64,000 nucleotides of DNA from Rhyacophila brunnea (Eukaryota; Arthropoda; Insecta; Trichoptera; Rhyacophilidae). This document shows, in pieces, positions 1-9,595 of this stretch. The position numbers and the translations under genes were made by a program. The first letter of the stretch is position 1. The number at the start of each line of letters is the position of its first letter. The notes under the pieces were generated by a model, which saw nothing but the letters and a program-made list of their open reading frames with translations, had not been told where the DNA came from and did no database searches. Location: contig JAGYXB010001012.1 of assembly GCA_022495005.1 (NCBI GenBank), forward strand, positions 62,001-126,000, in the 5' to 3' direction.

Positions 1-527
1 AAACTTCACTCTTAATACACATTACATCGGCGCGAAGACGGTCAAATTGTACTGAATTAAATAAGTAATCATTAAATTTATTGAAGTTGATTCAATCGGT
101 AAAGCAGATTTCCCCACCATATCAGCTGTGATGTTATCCTTGTATTCGTCCCTGATACGTTTACATACAATATTTAAACCGATTCGCAATGCAAAATAAT
201 TTTGTTTAAGTGCATTATTTATTTATTTATTTACCTTGATGTGTACAAAAGTAATCAGAAACAGACAAATCAATCTGACTTGTATTATTATGTTATTTTT
301 TAAACTAATACTAACAAAAAATCTACTATATTCATTTATCTAGTACTTACCTACGTAACTATAAGTGTGCCTAATAGAAATTCTAATTAATTATCGGTTA
401 TTAGTTGGTTTTGTTTATTGCTTATCATATTAAGTTATCGAAGGTCACAATAAAAACGTACAAGTCTCCGTTGACTAACTAGGTCACGCAGTCATATTTA
501 ATGGATCGTTTCGTTAGGGTAGTTGGT
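1..527. other. AT-rich stretch without a recognised gene
   Basis: No coding potential or RNA gene was recognised. The sequence is AT-rich with a short ATTT-rich run near 218-232. It ends at the first TIR element. Confidence 0.5.
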
Positions 528-769
528 CAGGGTTCAAATTGGACCGGAGCACCATTCCGGTTCATGAAATCCCCAAAATTGTCACTCCGTCTCGTGGACA
601 AATTAATTTGACAATCTGAGCTAGATAGGCCCTATAACAAAAAATTTAACACACTTATTTTTATATTCTTACATAAAATTAGATAACTAATTCCCTACTT
701 ACTTATGATAATATTTTCAGAAAATTATTTAGCGCTACGGTTCATAAAAAAAAATCATTTAGAGCGCTG
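528..769. mobile_element. Short non-autonomous hAT-like element, family CAGGGCTCGAAATGGA
   Basis: The left end reads CAGGGTTCAAATTGGACCGG and the right end, reverse-complemented, CAGCGCTCTAAATGA. The flanking octamers TAGTTGGT (520-527) and TGGTTAGT (770-777) agree at 6 of 8 positions, as expected for an old 8-bp TSD. The same family lies in the opposite orientation at 22406-22619. Both copies share an internal block containing CTAGCTCAGA. There is no coding capacity, so it would need a hAT transposase supplied elsewhere. Confidence 0.7.
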
Positions 770-779
770 TGGTTAGTGC

Positions 780-1140
780 AACAAGTCTCAAAACGTGTAT
801 TATAAGGGTCAGGAAAACTCTCAGAGAGATTACGTGACCCGAGAACTACAAGGTTCTATGTGTCGATTTTTGGCCAAACTAAAGTAATAATGAGGCAGTC
901 TTCACATCGCATTATCTAAATGCTACATTAATATAAAGTCGATATTTCTTATAATTTTTCATTAACACCCAATACTACCTAGTTCTATGTGCACTTTACA
1001 AAATATCTGTGGTACTACAGAGTTCTATCAAAATCTAGAAAGATTCGTCGTTCTACAAAGTTCTATGTGCTTTGTCGTTTCGCGGTTGTGAATAGATTTA
1101 AAGTTGTTAAAATGGTTTTATTTGCAAAATGAAGGGTAAC
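780..1140. other. Unassigned stretch with repeated TTCTATGTG words
   Basis: No gene was recognised. The short word GTTCTATGTG or a close variant recurs near 853, 982 and 1059, which may be the relic of a degenerate local repeat. Confidence 0.35.
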
Positions 1141-1189
1141 ATTTTATTGTTTTATATTTTAAATTTATTAATATTGGCCCACGTGAGCC

Positions 1190-1560
1190 ACGTAGGTCAA
1201 AATGGAGATTTTATGGTATTTTCAGAGCATACGCCTGGGCATTAATTCTTAAACGTTGTAGATAATCTATTTATATAATTTTGAAGCCTTATTATCCTTT
1301 ATATTTATTTTAGATATGTGATGACTGCATAAAGTATTTTTATTACATAAAATAGTATTCTTTTAAACCTCTCGATCTAATGTTTTAGAATATAGTCATA
1401 TTTCAGTACATCCATGTGCAGTGGCGTTAAGATTTTTTAGAGTTATTAATTTTTAAACGCATTTATAAAACCATTAGTAAAATTGTTAACATTATATAGT
1501 GAAATATTTACGATACAAAATTATATTTATAATATCTGTGATCCCAAATGCAGCAATAAT
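1190..1560 (+). repeat. Dispersed repeat FB, single arm
   Basis: This segment recurs in inverted orientation at about 9878-10262 and in direct orientation at about 10955-11350. Shared landmarks are AAATGGAG near the start, a CCTTATTATCCTTTATATTT block, and ATTCCAAAT or ATCCCAAAT near the end. No coding capacity is seen. The other two copies form the arms of a large inverted repeat, so this is a solo copy. Confidence 0.75.
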
Positions 1561-2240
1561 AATATTGTTGAATATAATATTTACATAATTTGGAACATAT
1601 CAGTACCTAACTCCAATGAAAGTGAGTTTAGTCCCGCTCCAAACAAACGTTTTTTTTTCAAAAAAATTGTCTATCTCTTTCAGATTGTTTTTTTTCATTT
1701 TTTTATAAGTGTAAATTAATTACTATATTATGATATTGTACAAAACAGTGTAGATGTTCCATAATAAACTGGTGTCAGCTAATAGTACTTACTTTTATTT
1801 AATGAAATTTGTATCGTACCCACTTATGTTTAAGCGAATCTGAGTCGAGGCGACCGCAATTGCAAACCGTGAATCCTTACCGGTTGTCCTCCTTACATGG
1901 TAATAGAGATTCGATTAACTGGTAACCGGTTTACCGGAAAATTATTGTATTTTTCGGTTTATCAACTGATCGGTTATAATACATCATGAATATGAGGGTA
2001 TTTTTTACCACGTTTTTATTAGCTCGTATTCTTGTTTGTCCAGTACAATTTTTTTCTTGTTATATGTAACACTCCTCCTTATATGTAACACTACACTGGT
2101 CATGGAATATGCTATGACACGTTGTCGTCTGCAGGAATTTATATTGTTTGTTATATCAGTCATGATCAATTTTGTAAATCTAACAAAAACGCTAGCCTTA
2201 TAAACCAATTCGGTAATTGTGCCGCAGAGGTGGACACGAG

Positions 2241-2241
<1 letters not shown>

Positions 2242-2304
<63 letters not shown>
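2242..2304. repeat. (TA)n microsatellite
   Basis: About 30 uninterrupted TA units lie just inside the left terminus of the 2212-2560 element. Its length is likely to vary between individuals. Frames translating it as repeated Ile-Tyr have no meaning. Confidence 0.95.
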
Positions 2305-2308
<4 letters not shown>

Positions 2309-2463
2309 ACGAAAACAGTTTATTCCATGTAGACGATTATTATAATAAATGCCTTTTTCTGCCGGCGCACCAACTTTTCGATCCAATAATCGTTAATTGA
2401 AAATTTGAAATTTTCATTCATTTTGATACACCATTATCACAAACTAAGATTATATGAGATAAT

Positions 2464-2510
2464 ATTAGGTTGAAATAGGTTAGATTAGGTTAGGTTAGGT
2501 TTGGTTTGGT
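2464..2510 (+). repeat. Short TTAGG-like array inside a TIR element
   Basis: Imperfect GGTTA and TTAGG units fill this stretch. TTAGG is the canonical insect telomere unit. Here it sits inside a transposable element, so it is an interstitial array and not a chromosome end. Confidence 0.8.
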
Positions 2511-3014
2511 CTAAAAAGAAAGTTGTAAAATCTCACGTCTACCTCTGCGGCACATTTACCACCAATTCTCTCAAAATCCTCAGGCGGAGATGTAGCAAGG
2601 TGTTTTAGCAGCCAAGGCAGTAAACAAAGCTTGTACATCTGCACATTTGTACTTGTACTACTTATATTATGCTCATATGTGTTCGTGTATCATTAAATAA
2701 TACGAATTAAATAATTATCAGTAAGTAATAGATAATCTAGTAAGTGTTTTGAAAATGTACTGTCGCCTAAAACTGAACAAAAACTTTAAGTTTACTCTGT
2801 GTTAGTTTACCTAACCTAACCTTACAAAGGTGATAAAATTAAAATATAAACAATAATCGAAAAGTCTTTTTATATCAAATAAAAAGTGAGGAAATTTGCA
2901 CCTCAGGCGATTTAAAAAAATGATAAAATATTATTTTTTATCGTAATCATTAGAAGAATATTTTTTCCTTTAATTTGGTCGATTCGGGATGAAATTTCCC
3001 TTTCTTTAATGGTC

Positions 3015-3043
3015 GGTGCTCCCAGTTTGAGAAGCAGTGGCCT
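3015..3043. mobile_element. Solitary hAT-like terminus
   Basis: Read on the minus strand the sequence is CACTGCTTCTCAAACTGGGA, which resembles the ends of Charlie-type hAT elements. No matching opposite end was found, so this is a one-sided fragment at best. Confidence 0.35.
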
Positions 3044-3049
3044 ATTGCT

Positions 3050-3700
3050 TGTAACGACACTTTTGATATCTTTTTCAAATGTGGACAGAATTATTTACTA
3101 ATAGTCAGGAGCAATTCGCTCAGCACACTGAGTATTTGCTCTTGATTAAATACGCTTTGGAATATATTTTTTATTATTAGACGCGCGATTTGAACCGGCA
3201 TTCACGGCTTTAGAGACCATCACAATTATTTTTCCACAGTGGGCCTTAAGTAGTACCCACTTGTTACATGTATTTACAGTTTTGACATTTGAATTAAGTA
3301 AGTAGTCGATTATTCGGTTATTCATAACGTCGAGTAATATAACATGCCTATCTTTTCTGACTGTCATTATTTGATAACAAACGTATTTAAATAAATATTT
3401 AGATCTCTGGATAATAATATTATAATATACATAATCAACATTTATACGCAGAAATTCCATGTTATTCATACTTGATGAATAATATTTTTCTTATCAGAAG
3501 GTCTATCAAAGTACGCCGTATATTTTAATACGTTAAAATTTGTAATAATTTAAATTAAAATAACTGGCCATGGTGATTTTTTTGGAATTCATTGGTTTTA
3601 ACCTTTTTCCAGGAATTTATTTGTAATTGCCTTTCTGGTAATTGTAAAATATATAATATTTTACTACGCAATATCACTCGTCGTTATTATCAATTGATTT
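3050..3700. other. No gene recognised
   Basis: The stretch is AT-rich. A 107-codon frame on the minus strand at 3146-3469 has AT-driven composition and no recognisable domain, and was not called. Confidence 0.4.
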
Positions 3701-4690
3701 TAGGTTCCCCAACTCCACCCGTTATGTATGTACAGTCGCGGATATGCTGGGCCGCCTTAGCCAGCTCTCACATCTAAACTCGCCTCGTCTACCGCACAGC
3801 CATAAATCAAACCTTTTAGGAACGTCGCTCCCATGTTGCATATGAAAACCGCGCACACCTATTAAGCGACAATCGCGCGTATCGTCTCGAAACGTATATA
3901 TTTTTTTATGAAATGACCAATTCGTAGGTGTGCGTATGGGTTCTGGCGTCTTCAACTCGCAGCCCGAGACACGTGCGATTTGTTACTAGCAGCACTAGAT
4001 GTTTTTTTATAACTGAAAAGTCGCATTCCTCCAATGTGCGGAGCTCCATTTTGCAACGTGTGTTTTGTTAATAACGATAACGTCATATCGACGTATTCGA
4101 CATGTTGCAGACGAGACGAGTTTTGATGTGCGAGCCGGCTTACATGACAAACGTGTCGGAAAGAAAGGATTTTACGAGCTCATTTTGGTATCCCGATACG
4201 GAGCCGCACGGGACTGATGTAACAACCATGGACCGTGGTGCTTAAAGAAAGAATTTAGAGAGAAAATAAAAGTGTTGGACTGGCACAGCCAGTCTCGGTG
4301 ATATTAAGTGTCCTCTGCATCCGTATAATGAATATCACGATTTGAATTCGATGATGACTCTATGGAGGAATTGTAATCAGCTCCATACGACGTTGCAAAT
4401 TTCGAAAATGCCTCAAAGTGGGTTTCGGTTGATATCAAGAATGCGTGGCGAACAGCCCGCTATTTCATAGTTCATAAGCGGTAATCCAAGATAACGTGTT
4501 CAACGTATATTGCAAGTGCAGTCCGGCCCATTCACTATCAAGCGAAATCATCAAAGTGATCGATTGACCCGCAGTTAGACGAATGCCGCCCCTAACTCTA
4601 TCTCCCCTTTTAGATACCTAGTTCTTTGGTGCCCTAATTTTTCCTTGAAACTGATCCAGATAATTTTCTGACGACCTTGTCATTATTTTG
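3700..4690. other. Moderately GC-richer unassigned stretch
   Basis: Base composition is more balanced than in the surroundings, with many CpG dinucleotides, but every frame is broken. The words around 3708-3757 (CACCCGTTATGTATG and following) resemble an insert at about 56440-56480 within repeat family G. It could hold decayed exons or an unrecognised repeat. Confidence 0.3.
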
Positions 4691-4694
4691 AGAC

Positions 4695-4770
4695 CTCAGT
4701 CTATTTATTTATTATAAAAAAAACATTGTGTATTTGCAAATCAGAATTCAGGACGTTCACAACATGTGAT
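4695..4770 (-). mobile_element. 3' end of a non-LTR retrotransposon (minus)
   Basis: On the minus strand this reads ATGTTGTGAACGTCCTGAAT followed by a T-rich then AT-repeat tail. The same 3' signature ends the LINE fragments at 12810-13345, 44720-45170 and 47812-48262. Only the 3' untranslated end survives here. Confidence 0.55.
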
Positions 4771-4977
4771 TAATTATTATAGTCGCATTGTTTGTAGTTT
4801 TCCCGTGGAATAAATATCGCATAGGACTGAACCTCTGAACATAAAAATATAATGTTAATAAGGATTTTAATATATTTATCCTAACTTATATGACTACAAT
4901 CACTGGATCTGAAATATAATATGATCGGATAATATGATAAGTTTTTTTAAATTCATATTAATCAAAAAATAAGTAAC

Positions 4978-5218
4978 GTGCATAATTAAATTTGGAAACA
5001 TCCCATGCATATACCTACACACTAGAAAAAATCATTTTGTAGAAAAAAAATATGACACCCGACGGGACGGGACTAGTATGCTTTTTCCAATTAAGCTATG
5101 AGCATCTTACTAAATTACGAATAAACTAGTAGTTGTTACATGAAATGTTTATCGAATTGCGGTATAATGTTGGCTATCGGTTTTAGTATATTAAATTAAG
5201 GTAGGTATCAATTAATTC
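4978..5218 (-). repeat. tRNA-derived SINE, family B (minus)
   Basis: On the minus strand the order is leader (5218 to about 5110), a decayed tRNA-like head ending in CCCGTCGGGTGTC, then a body with CTACAAAATGATTTTTTCTA and GCATGGGATGTTTCC. The head has lost part of its B box compared with the copy near 63336. The same leader appears at 51122-51378, so the pieces form one SINE. Confidence 0.7.
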
Positions 5219-5250
5219 CTTAATTACTAACTGACGTCGTGGATCACTCC

Positions 5251-5637
5251 ATTATTCAGTACTTCTTCTTCTTATTGTGCCATCCCCTAGCGGAGGTCGG
5301 CCACCATCAAGGCGATCTTATTGTATGCTACCCGGAACAGTTCAGTGGAGCTGCACTCGCACCAATCACGGAGGTTTTTAAGCCACGAAATGCGGCGCCG
5401 TCCTCTGCTACGCTTCCCATTGATCTTTCCTTGAATGACAAGTTGGGGAATGCCATATTTTTGTCCTCTCATAATGTGACCGAGGTACTGTAGTTTCCTG
5501 GTTTTGATACTATGTAGAACTTCTCGTTCCTTCCCTATTCGATTGAGAACTTCAACATTTGTCACCCGGTCAGTCCAAAGAATTTTGAGGATGCGTCTAT
5601 ACAGCCACATCTCGAAAGCTTTAAGTCTCCGTGACAT
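5251..5637 (-). pseudogene. RTE-like non-LTR retrotransposon, reverse-transcriptase C-terminus
   Basis: The open frame (5637 down to 5287) encodes about 116 residues typical of the region after the RT domain in RTE-clade and related endonuclease/RT proteins. Visible signatures are WLYRRILKILWTDRVTN, EVLNRIGKEREVL, RKLQYLGHIMR and GKRSRGRRRISWLKNLRDW. These proteins reverse-transcribe the element's RNA at nicked target DNA. Here only the extreme C-terminus is left. A stop follows MVADLR, where the family would continue into its last residues. It is a dead 5'-truncated copy and its boundaries are uncertain. Confidence 0.85.
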
Positions 5638-5679
5638 CTCTTGGTAGTCATTCAGTACTTAGACTTGCTAATAAATAAT

Positions 5680-5815
5680 ATAAACTATTTTTTTATTCAA
5701 GGAATGAGACGCTATATTTGAGAATGTAATAGTATGCAGGTAAGTTGAACATACATAATCTGAAAACATCTCATGCATATTATACACATTAGAAAAAAAC
5801 ATTTTTTAGATTTGC
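5680..5815 (-). repeat. SINE 3' tail fragment (family B, minus)
   Basis: The tail signature TTTTTTTATTCAAGGAATGA, then TTTGAGAATGTAA and ATCTCATGCATAT, is shared with the other family-B copies. No tRNA-like head remains beyond about 5815. Confidence 0.65.
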
Positions 5816-6305
5816 GTACCACAAAACAAATTTCCCTTCCCCAGTGTTAGGTTAAAAAGTTTGGCAGACAATGAGCTAGATATATCATATTATTACCTAT
5901 TACTTTTACATTTTCATACAAACTCCATATCTCAACTAGCTATCTTTCGAATTATTAGGCATTCGATTGTTATTAATAATTGATTTGAAAAGGTTTTGAA
6001 ATGATTCGAATTATGTTTGAAAAGCATTTCTTTTATTAAATATACGAATTATTTTATATGTAGATAGCAGATGTATTATAATAATAATTCTTAGAGTTAT
6101 TGTACATTCAATTGTATATATTTGTAAAATCTAATAAATTTGTGTATTGTGTGTCTATATTCTCTACTGTATATTAAATCCGATTAAAAATTGTTTTTCA
6201 ATTATCTAATAAAGTGGCTTACAACCTTTATCGCATCATGGCACACTGGTCAAATCACATTTTAGCGACATGAACCACTTCTTTTAAAGTATTAAAATTT
6301 GCGTA

Positions 6306-6700
6306 TCGTGGGTATTCTGGGAAAAAGCACTAAGTCAAAATTTTGCTGTTTTGACTTAATGATGAGGTAATCTTATTAAGAGTACGCTCTATAGTCTACA
6401 AAAACACACACAGTCATATCTATAAAACTGGCGAAGATAATTTATGTTATAAGTCAAAAAGACTTACATCAATTCAGAGAAAAGGCACTAAAGGGACTTA
6501 GTGCATTTGCTTCTCTCATTCTCAGCTGTATTCACAAAATTCTGCGTGCAAAACTGCACTAAGTCATACTCAAAGCAATATCGCAGAAAGGAATTTGCCT
6601 TTTATATGTGTAAAACAAGTTAAGACCGTCCAAACTTTCAAACTCGATTATCTCAAAACTAGTATTTTTGACTTAATGCTTATTCGCAGAATACCCACGG
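6306..6700. mobile_element. 395-bp TIR element with repeated AAGTC motifs
   Basis: The left end CGTGGGTATTCTGGGAAAAA and the reverse-complemented right end CGTGGGTATTCTGCGAATAA begin an inverted repeat of about 34 bp, which continues to AAGTCAAAA. Flanking bases allow either a TA or a GTAT duplication, so the superfamily is open (Tc1/mariner-like if TA). The interior repeats AAGTC or GACTT words many times, which could be internal transposase-binding repeats. No coding frame is present. Confidence 0.7.
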
Positions 6701-6817
6701 TATGTTATACCTGAAAAAAAAATAGCCCGATGCAGAGTTGTGACTTTTTCATTTGGCGCCATCTTCTATCGAATGTTGGCGATTAATTTGCAGCACACTT
6801 CCCTATGCTGGACCAAG

Positions 6818-7096
6818 AAATCTATTCTATACACAAGGCTGTTATCGGGTGATGTCGGCCGCTATCGAGGGTAGTTTATCGAATTTATGTGTTGAGGTAT
6901 TATAATAATAGTTACAATAAGTGAGCCGTCTCAGCTGTCTCGCTCTAAAAGTTAACACAGCCAGGTGAGGTGCTGTTAAAACATAGCACTTATTCTAACA
7001 ATTACAACTAACTTATTGTAACACGTATACCTCAATATATAAATATGATAAACTACCCTCGATAGCGGCCAATAGCAGTCTTCTGTATAGAATATA
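6818..7096. mobile_element. Fold-back TIR element with arms of about 90 bp
   Basis: The arms 6818-6918 and 7014-7096 are near reverse complements. They share ATTCTATACA, GGCCGCTATCGAGGGTAG, TTTATC and TTACAATAAGT. The loop is about 95 bp. A single strand would fold into a long hairpin. TSD borders could not be fixed because both flanks are AT-rich. Confidence 0.75.
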
Positions 7097-7779
7097 TGCG
7101 CAGTCGTATCAGATCCCAAACTCCTTGGACACTGAGCCACTTATGAAGCTACGGTTTAAATCAAGGATATATTTATACAGGTTGAATCTAGGCGCGTCTC
7201 TTTACCCGCACCTTACCAGTCCACCGCTGCTATCTCACCTTTTTACCTACGATTAACTATTAAGTTGGTTGCAACAATGTTGTATAATAATATAAGATGT
7301 GAAAGTCTCATCAATATTGGTCTAGTAGTTTTGGAGTTATAACGAAACAAACAGACAAATATAATAAAATTATAATATGTGCTTAGCAGTGGCGTGCGGT
7401 GACTTTTGTTTGTAGGGATGTTTGTTGAAAAAAATAAGTATTTTATTCCAACTAATTGTTACAAATTATCCACTAAGGGCTTTTTAACAAATTTGGTTTT
7501 GGTGCACGGACGGCTGGTGAAGTAACAAAGTAGTATAGTGTATGTTATTGTGGAATGGTAGTTCTGCCATATTATAAAATAAAATATTACCTAGTACCTA
7601 CTAAATGACCATTAAAAGATTTATAGTAAAATACAGACTTCCTATAATATAATTGCGCAATGCATTGTATTTTTTCATTATTATTGGGGGTGCGCCTGAA
7701 TAATGTCTTCAAAGGTGACCTTCTCTGTGCCTAAAGCGCAAAGTATTCAACCAGAGTGTGCTTCCCGTGATCAATTATA

Positions 7780-8440
7780 TGCGTGTGAAACATCGACCCT
7801 AAGTAAAAGAGAGATCCAGAAACTTAGAGTAGCACAACGTGGTATGGAGAGGTGTATGCTGGGCATAACGCGAAAGGACAAAAAGAGGAATGAGTGGATA
7901 AGGAAGCAGACAAGCGTTTGCGATGTAATAGAGTTTATTAAAAGCCTTAAATGGAGATGGGCTGGACACATAGCTCGAAGAATCGTTGGACAAATCTAGT
8001 CATCCCGTGGTATCCAAGAAGTACAAAACGTCCGCAAAGTAGGCCTAGAGGCCGTTTTTTTCCGACCATGTCCGATCCTAATATGATCATATAGGCCTCC
8101 ACAGAGTAGAGGTTTGTATTAACAGATTTTGTTTTTTTACGAGAAATGGATGTCAACAACTTGCTCAACCTATTAGGTCCATACCCTGACTCACACACAA
8201 ATTGAAAAACAATATGTGTACTAGCCAGACCCAGGATTCTAACCTGGGACCCACGGCGTGATAGTCCAACGCTTAAGACGCGCGGCCACCGTGGGTGGGT
8301 GGGCTAGAGGTCGTTAGATCGATGAAACGATAAAGTTCTGCGGAAGTACGTGGCAGCGCACAGGATCGAGAGAAGTGGATGCAGCTTGAAGAGGCCTTCA
8401 TCCAGCAGTGGATAGATTCAGGCTGATGATGATTGGGGAT
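7780..8440 (+). pseudogene. Non-LTR reverse-transcriptase C-terminus, split by a SINE
   Basis: The first part (7780-8060) reads LSKREIQKLRVAQRGMERCM and then WRWAGHIARR. After a frame change it continues NLVIPWYPRSTKRPQSRPRG. A SINE occupies 8062-8295. The reading resumes at about 8305 and ends with REKWMQLEEAFIQQWIDSG and a stop (TGA), followed by a TGATGATGAT tail. This order matches the C-terminal tail of RTE-like and related RT proteins, with the family's short TGA-repeat 3' end. Frameshifts and the SINE make it non-functional. A second copy of the same terminal piece lies at 21056-21165. Confidence 0.85.
8062..8295 (-). repeat. tRNA-derived SINE, family A (minus)
   Basis: On the minus strand it starts CCCACGGTGGCCGCGCG (A-box region). 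It continues to a box-B-like GGTTAGAATCC, where other copies have GGTTCGAATCC, and then a unique body containing GGTCCATACCCTGACTCA on the opposite strand. The LINE target word CTAGAGGCCGT before it recurs as CTAGAGGTCGT after it, a diverged TSD of about 11 bp. Confidence 0.9.
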
Positions 8441-8479
8441 GCAGCGCATCTAAAGCATATGGGCCGCACGCCACTGGTG

Positions 8480-8985
8480 ATTACGTATTATATAAGACAA
8501 GTAGTCAAAACACTGATCAATAGGAAGGTATTTCAAAATTACAGATAGATATTTCAATTTTATTATTAGTAGGTTACCGGCAAAATTAATAAGTTTTAGA
8601 ATTTAATTTACTTTCACCAATTATTATTTCGTTATTGTTTTAACAAATATACAATACACATAATAAAAATAATTGACAATTGAATATACGTCCTGTATTG
8701 TTATTAATTGTTAAATAATAATTTTCATTAAAACGATCGAATAATAAATGATTGCTTTCGAAGTTACTTCAAATTGGCAGAAATTTTGACATAGTTTTAT
8801 GAGTGAAAGACTTGGAAGAATTGGATATTACATACAATGCAAGTTATATAAAACAATTATTAAGTTAATCACATGTCATTAATCTAACGTCAGGAAATAA
8901 ATTGGATCAATATTCCTAAGTAAGTCAACTGAAGTTTCTTCTAAAAGTGTTAAATATATTTCCCCGGGTAGACACTCTATGAAGG
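8480..8985. other. No feature recognised
   Basis: AT-rich DNA with no RNA gene or open frame of note. Confidence 0.4.
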
Positions 8986-8987
8986 TT

Positions 8988-9040
8988 TAATAAACTATTT
9001 TTTTATTCAACGAATAATTCACAAGATTTAAGAATTAGTT
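8988..9040 (-). repeat. SINE 3' tail fragment (family C, minus)
   Basis: The sequence TTTATTCAACGAATAATTCA followed by CAAGATTTAAGAAT is the 3' end shared by the family-C SINEs. Nothing of the tRNA head is present. Confidence 0.6.
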
Positions 9041-9354
9041 AACTCCATTAATTAATTTTCTTAGAATTGACGATTTACACCTCTTGAGTGTAGTATTTTT
9101 ATTGTTTATAAAGAATAATGATCTATTATTACGTTTGACGATTTATTATATTAATATGCTATCGAGTGTATTGTTATTAATAAGATAGGGTTTTAACTAA
9201 TTGGGTTTTTACTGACACTTCAACTATTCATAATTTGTTTATTGTATTTTTTGTGACCTCTGGCTAGATAGGTAGGTAATGGTATTTTTACCTACTTTAT
9301 TGTATTGATTTACTATATAAGGTAGAGTGTTCGTTGTCAGTGTGTGTTTGCCTT

Positions 9355-9420
9355 TGGTGAGTGTACACGAAGCCTGAAGATGCCGAAAGGCGAAACCCGG
9401 GTCGCAAAAAACGACTTAAA
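9355..9420 (+). ncRNA. Hammerhead-ribozyme-like motif (type I layout)
   Basis: The core CTGAAGA (9374-9380) matches the conserved CUGANGA box. A short stem GCC-GAAA-GGC follows (9382-9391), then GAAA (9392-9395) and a minimal self-complementary stem ACCC/GGGT ending in the cleavage triplet GTC (9401-9403). A predicted stem I pairs GC before the core with GC after it (9404-9405), with a CG/CG pair beyond an internal loop. Hammerheads with a very short stem III are known from Penelope-like retroelements. One oddity is an unpaired T (9381) between the core and stem II, which could reduce or abolish activity. No retroelement protein was recognised next to it. Confidence 0.5.
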
Positions 9421-9444
9421 TGAAGTAGTACAGAGCTTGAATCC

Positions 9445-9595
9445 ATTAGAATTTAATATTCTAAGTATTGAACATACATAATTTTGAAAACACTTCTGAA
9501 AAAATGTATTATAACCAATAGAAGAAATCTTTTTGAAAAAAATAAGACAACCCGCAGGAATCGAACCTGCATCTCTCCAGGTATTGCGCCCATGA
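9445..9595 (-). repeat. tRNA-derived SINE, family C (minus)
   Basis: On the minus strand the box-B-like GCAGGTTCGATTCC (around 9555-9570) lies in a tRNA-like head. The body reads AAAAGATTTCTTCTATTGGT, then the shared tail with GTATGTTCAATAC. The 5' part of the head merges into the outer end of the inverted repeat FB that begins near 9590. Confidence 0.75.

Larger units (their letters stand above)
2212..2560. mobile_element. 349-bp TIR element with perfect 8-bp TSD, carrying (TA)n and TTAGG-like DNA
   Basis: The ends are inverted repeats. The left end is GGTAATTGTGCCGCAGAGGT and the right end, reverse-complemented, GGTAAATGTGCCGCAGAGGT. They match at 19 of 20 positions, and the similarity continues about 10 bases inward. 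ACCAATTC occurs directly on both sides (2204-2211 and 2561-2568). An 8-bp TSD is typical of hAT-type insertion, although the GG terminus is not the usual hAT CA. It holds a TA microsatellite and a TTAGG-like run and has no gene. Short frames read through it are artefacts. Confidence 0.85.
7387..8476. mobile_element. hAT-like element (family CAGTGGCGTGCGGT) containing LINE and SINE insertions
   Basis: The left end is CAGTGGCGTGCGGTGAC and the reverse-complemented right end is CAGTGGCGTGCGGCCCATA. The flanking octamers GTGCTTAG (7379-7386) and GTGATTAC (8477-8484) match at 6 of 8 positions. Inside is an RT C-terminal remnant (7780-8440), itself split by a SINE (8062-8295). A related element at 42485-43787 and a single end at 59984 show this is a family. 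Confidence 0.75.

Noticed and set aside
2122..2400. Overlapping frames on both strands full of Ile-Tyr repeats
   Set aside because: They simply translate the (TA)n microsatellite inside a TIR element.
3146..3469. 107-codon minus-strand frame as a gene
   Set aside because: Composition is AT-driven and no domain, start context or splice signal supports it.
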